A stretch of 21,664 nucleotides of DNA from Ectocarpus siliculosus (GCA_000310025.1 FN649735.1:2548377-2570040); one strand, 5' to 3'; counted from the first letter of the stretch, positions 1 through 9,465 are shown. A program made the numbers and translations. The notes: generated from the letters alone by a model not told the origin.

Positions 1-1461
1 CGAGCTAGTCGCAGCCTGGAACGTACGAGCCATCCGGGATACGACCCGGGACGAACTCGAAACACTCCGGGTAGTTGCCCCTTTCCTCTTTGGGGGAGCA
101 GATTCACGGCGAAAGGATGTTGTGCAAAGATGTGAACATCGAACACCACAAATAGCAAATAGGGTATGCTTGACGCGGCATTCCTCCTATCGGGGCTACC
201 ACCAGCGGACTAAACCACGTGACTGACACCAACCCCAGACACCATTCACCAACGTAAGACACCGGTCAGCAGGCGAGATGTTCACCTTTCGTTAAGATGC
301 CCTTCACGATGGCCATCCGAAAGATAGGGTATTCGCAGTCGCGCCTTTCGTAGCAAGGCGCAAGAACGAACGGGCGGAAATCGGCATGATATTTTCGGAT
401 GACTACAGTGTGAGCAGCGTCATTCCGTCATCTGCATAGCCCCCTGTTGTGTGTTCGGCAAGCCATGCGGGGAACTTGTAAAGGGAGGTGATGCGATAGC
501 GTCGGGAGCATAGGTATCATATGTCTCCTATCCTTGAATCGTGCTTTGAAGGCTGCCCTTCGAACGAACACATGTACGCCAAGCGGTAACCAGAATGTAG
601 CCATGCGCCGCCCAAAATACAACAAATCAACGCAATGTCGGCCGATTCAAACGGGCGATTTGACCCTGCGCCAATTAAAGGCATGCATTCGTGCCCACCG
701 GCTACCTCATCACTCACATCTGCATTTTGTTGACACTGAAGGGCAAGAGGTTGGGATCGCGATCCTCCTCCGACCGCACTTCTGTCACGAACCCCCGTAT
801 CCAGGGTCTCATTCCAACCCTAAGCTGTGTTGCAACCCAACAAAATTCGACGGACGCGGGGACACGACGGGACGTGAGCAGTCCATGTGCCGAAAATAAT
901 CGAGGAGTCGACGAGGAGCAGCAGGAATGGACGGACAAGACAGCAGCTAGCGGTTTTCACGTCCAGGTGCTGACACCTGTACGTCCGGTTTAGCGCAGGC
1001 AACCACAAGCGGGTGTACAAGTGCTGTCGAAGTGCTACGTGTTGTTGTAGCCGACCTCGAACTACATACATATAGAGGACGCGCCAATAACGCTGCATGG
1101 TGCCGCCATCCACGCCTTTTTGGAAGCGACGCAGAGAAGGGAAAATGAACCTTCCCAGCATATTTTAGAGGCCTAGAGCAACAACATCCTATAGAAAGGT
1201 AGCACGATGTTCTGTGGTGCGCGGGCGCGGCGGAATGCGTCGAAACACACCAGACTGCGAGTGCCAACACCCGTCAGGTGTGCATGACTCGCAAACGTAC
1301 GGGCAGTCGAGGCATGCACCCACCACGTCCGGGTAGGTGATCAGCATCCCGGCAGTGAGCCGAATGCCCTTCTCGCGCCATTCCTCGTGCTTGGGAGGTA
1401 TATACTTATCCCCCGTGCTTTTTCTGAAGAGACCACAGACCAACGCAACAAGGTTGTAACC
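1..1461. other. No recognisable gene
   Basis: Both strands contain only short overlapping ORFs in several frames with no recognisable motif and no convincing splice-bounded exon. I see no tRNA-like structure. This may be intergenic sequence or worn-out mobile DNA. Confidence 0.5.
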
Positions 1462-1489
1462 GGGCGGCGGGGTGTGGGGGTGGGGGGGG
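1462..1489 (+). other. G-rich tract, potential G-quadruplex
   Basis: Four G runs of 3, 4, 5 and 8 bases are separated by short spacers within 28 bases on the plus strand, which fits the usual G-quadruplex pattern. Whether it folds or has any regulatory role is inference; no gene nearby gives it an obvious function. Confidence 0.5.
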
Positions 1490-1584
1490 CGGCGGAGTGG
1501 TCAAACGAAGGCTGGCGACACCGGTTGGCTGCTCGTTCTTGTTTGAACCGACGGGGGCTTGGTTCACCTAAGCTTCAAACCGCA

Positions 1585-1683
1585 CCCGTGATCCGTGGCA
1601 TCCTCTACGTACGGGCTGCAGCAGTGCGCTACAAAGCCCGTGATCCGTGGCATCCTCTACGTACTGGCCTGCAGCAGTGCGCT
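1585..1683. repeat. Two-copy direct repeat, period about 52 bp
   Basis: A segment of about 46 bp (1585-1630) recurs almost identically at 1637-1683, separated by six bases. The copies differ by a base change and a one-base indel near the middle, so the duplication is fairly recent. No coding role is visible. Confidence 0.8.
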
Positions 1684-1689
1684 CAAAAG

Positions 1690-2436
1690 GGTGGTCATGA
1701 TGTATGCGACGGCACACCACACGCATATCTTATCACGCCGCAGCATGCTGCTAACCTTCGGTTCGGCTCCGCTCATGATGCCACGAAGGACGGGATGGGC
1801 CTCGAAGGTATGTGGGATCCTCCGCACGAGCTTGTGAGGAAGACACCGAGCATGCGATCTCCACGACGTCTTGCGCCAGGAGCCTCCGCACCCAGCACCA
1901 CTTGCGCGAAAGTGAAGGGAGCACCGCGAAAGAAAAAGTAAGGGGGGAGGCGGTTTGCACGGGCGTGCACGAGGCCCCCAGTTGCACCGCATTGCACCGC
2001 AAAGGCAGCAGACAGCAGACAGGCCCCGCGCTGCGCGGGAGGAAGCTCCCGCGGGTTATACGTCTTCTGACTGTTGGAGAGGGACGCACTTCCCCGGGCT
2101 CATCTTGGGTGCCTGTTGCTGGACTGCCATTGTCGGGTGAGGCGTGTTCGCTGCACTTTGGTAAGCAGCACTCCACGACTACGTTGTACCGGTACAATAG
2201 AGAGATGGACATGCTGTAGCGGCCAGTAGCGGCAATACAGGGTTAGGAGTATCGCAAGCTGAACGTCGAACGCGACGTGAAACTTGATCTGTTTGAAACG
2301 TGCCTCGCGTGTTGCACGTTGGCCGGTCTCGTCCCGAGGGAGTGCACCCCAACCAGCCCGCACCGTCGCAGCTTTTGCGCTCGAGTTTCGTACACACCAG
2401 CCTGCACACCAGCCTGTAGATCTGTAGATGCTTCTT
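1690..2436. other. No recognisable gene
   Basis: ORFs of 100 to 180 codons run through this stretch on both strands and overlap one another, as happens in GC-rich sequence. None has a recognisable domain, and none shows clear coding character over its antisense partner. The 184-codon plus-strand ORF ending at 1941 is the longest but is rich in Arg, Ser and Pro and overlaps the tandem repeat. Confidence 0.4.
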
Positions 2437-2817
2437 CTAATAACTAAAAAAGAAACTGGCGACGGTGCCGCAGGCGCCCAGCGTCAGTGCCTCCTCGCCG
2501 TACCTCGTAGTCCACAAATTGACTGACGCACACGCCCTCCACGTGCACGCTACCAACAGGTTGCCGTCGTCGACATGCACAACCGGAGGGTGTCTGATCA
2601 GCTTAACCCTGTCTAGCTCAACATTCGACACGCACGCCACGCACGTTTTGTTGACCCAAACCTCGCCAAACAATCCAACATTCGCTTCGCACATGCCCGT
2701 CGTCAACTTCGCCTCTGTTGGCACGCCGCAGACGGTGTTGTGCCCCCCGGACTTCATCCAGACATGAGTTTGTTCAACCTGGCGGATATCCTTCTTCAGG
2801 AGGGTGGTTTGTTTCAT
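2437..2817 (-). CDS. Hypothetical protein, 126 codons
   Basis: I do not recognise this protein. The minus-strand frame opens with ATG at 2817 and ends in TAG near 2437. Its composition is balanced, with Asp, Glu, Lys, Val and several Cys, whereas the plus-strand frame over the same bases (2465-2767) is rich in Ser, Thr and His, as antisense frames often are; that is why I favour the minus strand. No signal peptide or known motif is visible. It lies just upstream of and divergent from the KDZ transposon exons, so it could be a second gene of that element, an unrelated gene or a chance ORF. An intron-bounded exon of a longer minus-strand gene is also possible. Confidence 0.25.
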   Translation of the reverse strand: MKQTTLLKKDIRQVEQTHVWMKSGGHNTVCGVPTEAKLTTGMCEANVGLFGEVWVNKTCVACVSNVELDRVKLIRHPPVVHVDDGNLLVACTWRACASVNLWTTRYGEEALTLGACGTVASFFFSY

Positions 2818-2921
2818 GGCACGCCCACTCTAGACATATTGGTTCTGGTCGTTGCGTGTCAGCAGCAATCCAATCTACGTCGAGACGTCAATAACAACCC
2901 GACAAGCCTGACCATGAGTAG

Positions 2922-3395
2922 GGCAGCAGCAGCATCTTTCCGGGCAATGACTTGTCCGTAGCGCAGTACCAGGCCCTAGTCGACTTGTGTGACAATGGGG
3001 GGGGCGTAGGGGACGTATTCGCGGCGTATCAGAGATCTCTTCCCAACGGTTCGCAAGCTGCTGCAAGATTTGTAGCGAGATCGGTGCAGTATGCTGGAGT
3101 GTTCTGCCAGAATGAGTCTTGCGACGACGTAGCCATGACAGTGACATTTCTCCAATCGGCGTTTTATGGGGTGGACGAGTGCTACCCTATGCGGCACTAT
3201 GTCAAGACTTAAACGAGAGTGCGGGTCCAGTTACTACCTGAACAAACGCCGTCAGAGTGGTCCCGATGGCACAACCTGGCACGTTTTCTACGCCTGGGAC
3301 CAAGGCATCCCCGAAGAAATCAGCAACAAGTCCGGGAAGTGCGTTCTGTCCGTGGCGTTCCTGACGCAAGTCGCTCTTACTCTGTCGAGGATGAG
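2922..3395 (+). pseudogene. KDZ element: CxC5-like domain, with frameshift
   Basis: The frame opens after a TAG at 2919-2921 and runs to a TAA at 3210-3212 (GNDLSVAQYQALVDLCDN near the start). The protein continues at once in the +1 frame (LKRECGSSYYLNKRR, then WHVFYAW, then SGKCVLSVAFLTQ) to an AG/GTGGGT donor after 3395. No intron fits between the two parts, so I read a one-base frameshift near 3195-3212. The Cys-Gly-x-x-Tyr segment followed by a hydrophobic helix that leads into a CNVYN-type motif resembles CxC5 domains that accompany KDZ transposases. The start is not fixed: the acceptor at 2922 is weak and there is no early in-frame Met. Confidence 0.55.
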
Positions 3396-3696
3396 GTGGG
3401 TTCAGAAAGTGTCCCCGATATTGGCACAAGGGGTACATCCAGACGGGACACTGTTTTGTCATTGGACCTCGACTTTCGCCCACCGCAAGTTGCGTTTTTT
3501 GTTCGGCATAACTTTTGTCCCACTGTGCAGCTATCCCCCCTCGCTCGCAAACTCGTCCCTTGCCTGTGCCTGCAAGCTTTTATTTCTATCGTTGACACTG
3601 CGTTGACGTCCGCTGACACTGTCCCCTCGTACCCCCTAGTTTCTCGTATCCCCTCATTTTGTCGCTGACCTCATGTCAAACAACCCCCCCAACCAG

Positions 3697-3836
3697 AGTC
3701 GGCTTCACTGCCATCTGCAACGTCTACAACGATACAGTCTTGCGTTATCGAGGGCACGGATCGCCGCCGCTGGCGGTTGACACGCTCCTGGAGTGTTGGT
3801 CGCTCCTGGCGACTCTGAAAATGGCGCAAGGCGTAG
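3697..3836 (+). pseudogene. KDZ element exon: end of CxC5 and linker
   Basis: This exon follows a pyrimidine-rich acceptor (a run of C then AACCAG). It joins the previous exon in matching phase (two bases plus one), giving an uninterrupted RMRVGFTAICNVYND. It ends at a GTGCGT donor in phase 1, which matches the next acceptor. The sequence after CNVYN resembles the tail of CxC5 domains. The 301-bp intron before it and the 329-bp intron after it are typical in size for this genome. Confidence 0.55.
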
Positions 3837-4165
3837 GTGCGTATCTGCATTGCATTGTCGCGGGCGTGGCCATCACAACACTGCTGGGATACGCATGCCA
3901 GTACCCGTCTCGACTGTTTCACAGCGTAGAGCACTCGCTGTGTTGGCGGATAGACGGTGGTGCCGTGTTGGTGTACCTTGTTGGCATCCGAATGAAACGG
4001 GACCACCAAATGTGGCTAGTTTTGGTTGTCCATCGCACTCGAAGCTGTTTTCCCTTTGCTTCGCCATCGTTGGATGATGCTCATTGCACACTATTCCCTG
4101 CTTTCCGTATTGCTGCAGCTTGACTGCGCTCCCCTGACTTCCTTGTGCGATTTATTGCGACAAAG

Positions 4166-4454
4166 GTCCCTGGCTAACCTTCCCGCCGGAAGGGTTGACC
4201 CTTGTCGTGGGGAACCCACGGTTGGTATGGGTCCGAGACATCGACGGGGAACAAAGCGGGTCTAATCATTGGAAGGGTCTCCGTGAGTTGATGGCGGATC
4301 AAAACGAGGGTTTCTGGGAGAACGTGGCTTGGCACAGACACAGCTGCGACCTCTGCCGCCCTGCTGTGCGGTGCATGAGTGCCCCCATGATCTGCCCAAC
4401 CTCAGTGGGGCCAGGTGAGGAGTACGAAATCGGGTACGTCGCCGATTTGCGAGT
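4166..4454 (+). pseudogene. KDZ element exon: Cys-rich linker to CxC6
   Basis: The frame begins after CAAAG at 4165 and reads GPWLTFPPEGLTLVVGN, then a HRHSCDLC motif with further cysteines (RC, IC). I place the donor at GTACGT (4455) because it is strong and, in phase 2, joins the next exon to give DLRVFCEHHAP, which fits the CxC6 pattern. Alternative donors at 4415 (GTGAGG) and 4481 (GTACTC) are in phase 1 and would shift the next exon out of frame. The paired cysteines suggest metal binding. Confidence 0.5.
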
Positions 4455-4892
4455 GTACGTCATGAATACATACCTAACAGGTACTCCGAAATTCCCGGTT
4501 GCGCTTCGCGCGATGCTGTTGGTAGGGCGACGTATTTCAGACATGTATCGGTGGTTTGCTGTCGCTCATGAGCTCCGTTGCGCGCTTCGGCGGTAAGCAG
4601 TTTATCTTTTGGCGGTTGCAGCAAGTCCAACACTAGGCTAAGTAAGTTGTTAGACTGTATCGTTTCACATGTTTCGTGTTATCTGTATTCCCTTATGCCA
4701 CTCTCCTTGAACGGTGTGTACCCTGTTATTCGCACGTCTGACGTGTAGGCGTGCATGCATGCCTCGAACGCCGTCTCTTATGTCGACTACTACAGCCTGC
4801 ACTTCCCAGCACTTGCATCCTGCGAATTAAGCCCCCATCCTTGCCGTCGCAACCGACACTGCCGCCCCCGCCTGTTGTCTAACAAACCAAAG

Positions 4893-5085
4893 GTTTTGCG
4901 AGCACCACGCTCCTATCTACGAACATCGCTGCGCCGTTACCTCCCCCGAGAGCCTCAACGACCATGAGGATGGGAGCTTGGCCTGCGCAGAACTCGCTGA
5001 CATGGAAAGGCGGTGGAAAATTTTCAACAACTTCGGAGACTACCGGCGCAAGCAAAGGATGCGGGCTGCTGGCATCGAAGTGGAG
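4893..5085 (+). pseudogene. KDZ element exon: CxC6-like zinc cluster
   Basis: A CTAAC branch-site-like motif lies 13 bases before the acceptor, and the donor is GAG/GTATGT. The encoded segment runs from FCEHHAPIYEHRC through GSLACAELADMERRWK to DYRRKQRMRAAGIEVE. The order Cys-x2-His, Cys, Gly-x-x-x-Cys, then an aromatic/basic helix ending in an RxQRxRAAG-type tail is what I remember of CxC6 clusters next to KDZ cores. Overlapping plus-strand ORFs (4755-4967 and 4964-5242) are shadow frames. Confidence 0.6.
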
Positions 5086-5160
5086 GTATGTCCGGCGTAC
5101 GCCCTTACTGGTACACAACTTATACAATCTGTTGGTGTTTGTGATGTTTTCAACCAGCAG

Positions 5161-5222
5161 GGCGTGTGTCTGTCTATCGGCGTGCCATCGCCTTCGAGGA
5201 ACCTATGACTCGTCCCAAAAAG
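5161..5222 (+). pseudogene. KDZ element exon: linker, phase-shifted
   Basis: The frame starting at CGT 5163 reads RVSVYRRAIAFEEPMTRPKK and ends at AAAAAG/GTTTGC in phase 0, matching the next exon exactly. The previous exon also ends in phase 0, while this frame needs one extra base at its acceptor (CAG/GGCGT). One G appears to be missing, or the frame was broken another way. In the phase actually available, translation stops at TGA near 5208. Confidence 0.45.
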
Positions 5223-5292
5223 GTTTGCCTTTCCTTTCGTGAATAGCGGCCTCGAGTCCGACGGCGGTAGTACATGCGTACATGCGTACAAC

Positions 5293-5383
5293 CCTGAACC
5301 TGGTAGAATATGTTGAACGGCACAGAGAGTTTGCATGACCTGAACCTGGTCAAATATGTTGAACGGCAAAGAGAGTTTGCATG
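5293..5383. repeat. 46-bp tandem duplication in KDZ intron
   Basis: Two adjacent copies of a 46-bp sequence beginning CCTGAACCTGGT (5293-5338 and 5339-5383) differ at only a few positions. A short GTACATGC duplication precedes them. The repeat lies inside the intron between the 5161-5222 and 5498-5769 coding segments and is probably a recent local slippage duplication. Confidence 0.85.
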
Positions 5384-5497
5384 TTGTGTCCATCCCTGCT
5401 TGTGCTGAAGCGCCGATTACTGAACGTCTCGTTCCGCTCGAAAAACAACACTTTGTTTTGACCCGTCGATATTCGCTGTTGCTGCCGGTCCACCCAG

Positions 5498-5769
5498 CCT
5501 GACGACATCAAACTCTTGCGAGTGATGTTTTCAAGGCGCAACTCATACGGTCATCTGGTGGGCACCCTCAACTGCGGTATTATTTCGGGAATCTCTGCTC
5601 TTGCAGCTCACGAGGGCATGGAGTGCGTGTGCGCGGCCTTGGATCTAATGTGGCCTGACCCTCTCTCCAGGCCTGGAATCCTGTTTTACGGCCTCGCGTG
5701 CCGGCTCCTGGAATACCGCCTCTGGCACCCTCACCTGGGCTGGCTGATGTGTCGCTATATCGTGGACAG
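5498..5769 (+). pseudogene. KDZ transposase core, catalytic Asp lost
   Basis: The exon starts after a pyrimidine-rich CACCCAG acceptor (PDDIKLLRVMFSRRNSYG) and ends in GAC-AG/GTTGTT. It contains an LNCGIISGISAL strand region, a helix, PGILFYGLACRLLEY and, at its end, CRYIVDR. In KDZ transposases these correspond to the G-x-I strand, a (W/F)YDxAC motif and (Y/F)xVDRFHF. Here the motif is FYGLAC: the Asp I expect is Gly (GGC for GAC would be one base change). That probably makes the enzyme inactive. Which acidic residues are catalytic is from memory. Confidence 0.65.
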
Positions 5770-6111
5770 GTTGTTATATGTAACTGTTAGTTCCCTTTTT
5801 TCCCGTGCCACCGATGACGTGTCTACTCGTTTTGCTGAGCTCCAGGTAGGGGACCAATACCAATAGCGGTTGTGTTGTACCTCTGTAGTTGGTCATTGCT
5901 ACTTCACGTGGGGCTTGCCTGTCATGTTTTGTGACCGCTTATCAACCTGTTCGCGAACCGGGTCCTAGCCCAACCGCTGCATCTGACCGCGACCTACACG
6001 GCGACCTACAAGTACCACTGCTAGCGTTTCCCTGCCGCTTTCGTGTGTTCCGCCAACCCCTTTTGTCATGGTCATTGATCTTCGGCTTCCTCTTGCTGTG
6101 GCGTCCTCAAG

Positions 6112-6136
6112 ATTCCACTTTCGGTCTCACAATGAG
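6112..6136 (+). pseudogene. KDZ element 25-nt microexon
   Basis: Between CTCAAG and GTACGA lie 25 bases that, joined in phase to the previous exon, extend YIVDR to RFHFRSHNE. This is the VDRFHFxxH signature of KDZ transposases, so the tiny exon is supported by both its splice sites and its product. The phase also fits the next segment (phase 0). Confidence 0.65.
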
Positions 6137-6246
6137 GTACGAGTGACATTTCCTTCTACAGTGAACGCATGGGAAACAATGTTCCAACTTTAATTTGACT
6201 ACCGTAAGTATCGGATGTGCGGACGCCTTTGAAAAGTCCTGGTCAG

Positions 6247-6333
6247 ATTCTGATTGCAAAGGCGTGCGGAGACCGCGATACCTGTGCGGAAAGTCAATTC
6301 AATATTTGGAACTCGCTTTTCTCCGCGCACCCT
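6247..6333 (+). pseudogene. KDZ element exon: AExQF motif
   Basis: Following TGGTCAG, the frame encodes about 29 residues including CGDRDTCAESQFNIWNSL. It ends at a possible donor after CCT (GTGCGG). The DTCAESQF stretch aligns with the N-T-x-x-x-E-Q-x-F motif near the end of KDZ cores, which supplies a late acidic residue. The Cys-containing spacer usually found between the FHF motif and this one is short or missing here. Boundaries are tentative. Confidence 0.45.
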
Positions 6334-6376
6334 GTGCGGAGACCCCGACCGACATGTGCGGGGACCCCGATGCTTA
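6333..6376. repeat. 22-bp imperfect tandem repeat
   Basis: A unit beginning TGTGCGGAGACCCCGA occurs at 6333 and again at 6355, and a diverged relative lies near 6264. It spans the proposed donor at 6334, so it may be linked to the blurred exon end there. Confidence 0.6.
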
Positions 6377-6660
6377 CGGTAGCTAACCTTGCTTCGCCAC
6401 CCCGTCATGTAACTTCGATTGCCTCGTGCCCTGGGACTCGTGTTGCGATATACTGTGACAGATTAACTGCGCTATCATCAATTCACCGGAGGCCCGCGAC
6501 GATTCCACGCTCTGGCGGACAAGCCCCGAAGGACAGGAAGAATTTCGGTGGAACTCAAGTCGGGCGGAAAGCAGCAACAGCTGGCTTGAAGGTAGAGCGT
6601 CAAAATGTACATGTGTGCTCACCCGCCCTCTTGTCTTTTGTGTTGACCCCGGAAAAAGAG

Positions 6661-6738
6661 TTCACTTTTTATAATTGTTGGTTCACTTTTATAACAGTTA
6701 GTTCACTTTTGTAACAAGTGATTCTCACTTTCATGACA
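6661..6738 (+). repeat. Array of TTCACTTTT-TAACA units
   Basis: Four diverged copies of a roughly 20-bp unit (TTCACTTTTATAACAGTTAG) start at 6661, 6682, 6702 and about 6725. The array lies in the last intron of the KDZ element. The same words recur in the palindrome-rich block at 7735-8069, so the two clusters belong to one repeat family. Confidence 0.75.
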
Positions 6739-6986
6739 GAGACTTGGCGTTTCCCTGGCGACGGCACAACAGGGTGTTTTCGTTAATGCGAGACAGCACA
6801 CACGAAACGTCCAGGGTATACATGTTCTTGTGCGATCTGGTCTGTCTCTTGTCTTCCGACTGTCTTGCCAACATGCACGCCCACACCATCAAAAGACCGA
6901 TTTTTGCGCCCACGTCGTGTTTTTGTTTCTTTTTGCTGCCATGCTTTTCCCCTGCTTTTCTAGGCTTTGGGGTCGTCGTCAAACAG

Positions 6987-7094
6987 ATGCCTCAAGTGCT
7001 GAGGGACTTCTTCCTCAACCACGCCATCCTTGTTCGGAATGAGACCCTTCTCAGGTCCAAACTGATGAGCCAGCACCCTAACTTCGATGGTTGA
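6987..7094 (+). pseudogene. KDZ element last exon
   Basis: After a CAAACAG acceptor the phase-0 frame encodes 36 codons ending in TGA at 7092-7094 (MPQVLRDFFLNHAILVRNE, then a basic tail). The FFLxHxxxxRNE pattern resembles the helical C-terminus that follows the AEQ motif in KDZ proteins. It joins the 6247-6333 segment in phase over a 653-bp intron. No polyadenylation signal was identified. Confidence 0.5.
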
Positions 7095-7228
7095 GATCGG
7101 TGGTGGAGACATGCTGTACATGTTCTGGTTGTGGTGTAACCTTTGCGTTTGGTCAGCAGTTCACCGTTGTTTTTGCGGGTCTAGATTGGCATTCACCGAT
7201 CGTCGGATAGGACCCCCGACAGAGACCT

Positions 7229-7277
7229 ACTGTCACGGGTTGAGTGGTTACTGTCACAGGTTGAGTGGTTCACTCAA
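7229..7277. repeat. 21-bp tandem repeat with small hairpin
   Basis: TACTGTCACGGGTTGAGTGGT is repeated with a 21-bp offset, and the second copy runs into CACTCAA, giving a hairpin TTGAGTG-GTT-CACTCAA at 7261-7277. It lies shortly downstream of the KDZ stop codon. Confidence 0.65.
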
Positions 7278-7734
7278 CGACCTTCGTCGAGGTTGTTCAT
7301 CTGCCGTGGGGTTCATTTGCGTCGTCGGAGGAAGGCCCGCGATGGTATCAAAGGTGTTGTCGGCGAGTGTAGTGTGCCTTTATCCCTTCACGTCTTGCTC
7401 GCGGTATGTGCGAACCTAGGTGAACCAGCCGTACACACACGTGAGAATCGTTCCAGCTGCACTGGGGGTTCGTCCTATTTATGCGGTGCACAACACGTAC
7501 GGGCTTTCCTGCCCGAGGATCGCCATATCGCAATTACCTTCGTCACGTCATGCGCCTGGAACCTGTAACTGGTAACTGAAGTTGCATATTTCTATGATGC
7601 AATGATGCGCTTGGGCAAGTATGTGCTCGTCCCATCGTTCCGTTTCTTGATGAGAGCTGCAGAACTGCTCCAAAATCAAAGTCATTTTTACCGCCTGCCT
7701 GTTAAAGGTGACTTGCACGACCGTCGTTTTACTA
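7278..7734. other. No recognisable gene
   Basis: Short ORFs on both strands only. This is spacer between the KDZ coding part and the palindromic repeat block, perhaps part of the same element. Confidence 0.4.
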
Positions 7735-7965
7735 TTATAAAAGTCCCCAAACTGACTGTTAGTAATGTGCACCCACCTCACTTTCATAAGAGTCAGCTGA
7801 CTGTAACAACAGTGTTTGAACTGATACCTCACTTTCATAATGGTCAGCTGACAGTCGTTTCACTTTTATAAAAGTCACCAAACTGACTGTTAGTAATGTG
7901 CACCCACATCACTTTCATAAGAGTCAGCTGACTGTTACAACAATGTTTGAACTGACACCTCACTT
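7735..7965. repeat. Direct repeat of about 100 bp, offset 131
   Basis: The block 7735-7834 (from TTATAAAAGTC through CCTCACTT) recurs at 7866-7965 with few changes. Each copy contains a CAGCTG-centred inverted motif and a GTGCACCCAC segment. The copies sit inside a larger block of short palindromes. Confidence 0.85.
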
Positions 7966-8069
7966 ATGAAAGTGAATGAACTGACTGTTATAACAGTGAA
8001 ATAACGATGACTGTTATAGGAGTGAGCCGACTGTTATAACAGTCAAATATTCACTTTTATAACAGTGAA
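7862..8069. repeat. Cluster of short palindromes, TTATAA-centred
   Basis: Perfect or near-perfect palindromes include ACTTTTATAAAAGT (7862-7875), ACTGTTATAACAGT (7984-7997), GACTGTTATAACAGTC (8029-8044) and an inverted repeat TTCACT...AGTGAA (8050-8069). They share half-sites with the array at 6661. Arrays like this are typical of subterminal transposase-binding regions, but that role is inference. Confidence 0.75.
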
Positions 8070-9465
8070 TCCATAAACAAGATTGTGTGGGAGCCCGAGA
8101 CAAACTCAACAGTAAACAGTTCGTGCGCAGTGGTGTAAAAAACCTGGAAATGGTCAGTTTACTCTGTTTCATCCGTGGCTCCTTGATTTGAGAGGCTCAT
8201 CCGGCGAGCACGGGTTTGAGTTCGTCGAGCACCTGAATGACGTTGCCTTAATTTAAAAACGTCGCGAAAGTAATTTGAGGACTTCCACTACGTTGCACGG
8301 TAACAATCTCCATATGAACACCTTTTGGGATGAAGGCGCAGCAGGCGCCGCACGCAAAGCGGAGGAGATAAGCCGATCGCAACAGCCGTACTAGAGTGTC
8401 GTGCGTCGATGGCCTCCTCTGCTGATTTCGTGTTTGCGTTCAAGCGTGTAAAACGGAATGTTTGCAAGATGCAGGGTGCTCTTCTACGGAACAGTGACTG
8501 GCAGGTTGGGGTGTTGGGTATCAAAACCGATGGATAAAGACCCTGGAATTCAAAATTAGATTTCAGATTCAGGAACGTGGCAGCCGGTCTGAAGCTGGCC
8601 GTCGACGGGAGAAGGCAGCCCACCCCGCTAGGTCACAGGTCGACCGTGCTGGTATTAGGCTGACATAATGATGAATTCGCGGTGTTGTGGAATTTGAAGG
8701 TTGAGAAAGAGGGCGCCTCGGTTTGCAGTAGGCTGTGCAAGAGTAATGAGAAGGTGTGCTACTTGCTTTACCATCCCCACCAAAACGCCCCTGTATGGTT
8801 CTCGGTCTCACATGATTCCTCGAAACGGTCCTGGAACAGCTGGAACGGCCCATGGGACTGTAGAAGTACCAAGCCTGCAACTCCGCTGCGCTACGCCAGA
8901 GTACGACCTACGCTAAATGCATTCCATCACAACACTTGGGTACCAAAAAAGAAAAACGTCATCGCGCACACGCTGGTGTTAGCTACGGTACTGAAATAAA
9001 ACTCACTCATCGTCGAAACAAAACATTCGCTTCCATGTGAATTTAGGACCCGTGACATGGCGACTCAAAACAACCATCGCCCGTCCCTTCAAAAGGACGT
9101 TACTACTGCTGTGCGAATAAAAACACCACAAGGAAGAGAATCGCGAAGTCCGGTACAACGGTAGGGACAAAGCATGATCGAGGAAGCCATCAAAAACGAG
9201 ACCCGTGACAAAGGTAATACATTACAATCTCCGGGAACGTGGGTAACACAGGCACCGACCCGTTACGCCTGACGCTGACTACATACTTATCCCAAAATGC
9301 TCATCGCTCTGCTACACAAATCTCGCATGCCGCTCCGGTCTCGTGTTCACACCTGAGATGAGGAACGAAGAATTTTAAAAATCGGGAAAAATCAAAATCC
9401 TCTACACGACGGGTGAATGAGTAACAGGAGATAGAGCGTGTTTCCTTCGCACATGCGCATGACGC
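8070..9465. other. No recognisable gene
   Basis: Minus-strand ORFs at 8288-8623 and 8569-8880 and plus-strand ORFs near 8700-9000 overlap and show no recognisable motif. The part below 9466 should hold the 3' untranslated region of the minus-strand receptor gene, but I could not place its end. Confidence 0.4.

Larger units (their letters stand above)
2922..7094 (+). mobile_element. Degenerate KDZ-type DNA transposon, coding part
   Basis: Nine plus-strand coding segments (2922-3395, 3697-3836, 4166-4454, 4893-5085, 5161-5222, 5498-5769, 6112-6136, 6247-6333, 6987-7094) together encode about 550 residues that read as one protein. Its order is a CxC5-like cluster, a cysteine/histidine-rich CxC6-like cluster and a KDZ transposase core (Kyakuja-Dileera-Zisupton superfamily, RNase-H fold). 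Six of the seven introns I could define have matching splice phases on both sides. Motifs matching the family as I remember it are SGKCVLSVAFLT, FCEHHAP, a DYRRKQRMRAAG stretch, ILFYGLACRLL, YIVDRFHFRSHNE and the final FFLNHAILVRNE. Damage suggests a dead copy: an in-frame stop with a change of frame near 3210, a one-base phase mismatch at 5161, and Gly for the usual Asp in the YDxAC motif. No start codon or terminal inverted repeats were found, so the true ends are unknown. Assignment is by remembered motifs, not by a search. Confidence 0.65.

Noticed and set aside
1387-1941. 184-codon plus-strand ORF as a gene
   Set aside because: Low-complexity composition, runs across a tandem duplication, and equally long ORFs occupy other frames.
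2465-2767. Plus-strand ORF rich in Ser, Thr and His
   Set aside because: It overlaps the better-composed minus-strand ORF and looks antisense to it.
3195-3215. Programmed ribosomal frameshift in the KDZ protein
   Set aside because: No recognised slippery heptamer with a following structure; other lesions in the element make decay simpler.
4755-4967. Plus-strand ORF with an Arg-rich end
   Set aside because: Shadow frame of the CxC6-like exon; splice sites and Cys/His pattern support the other frame.
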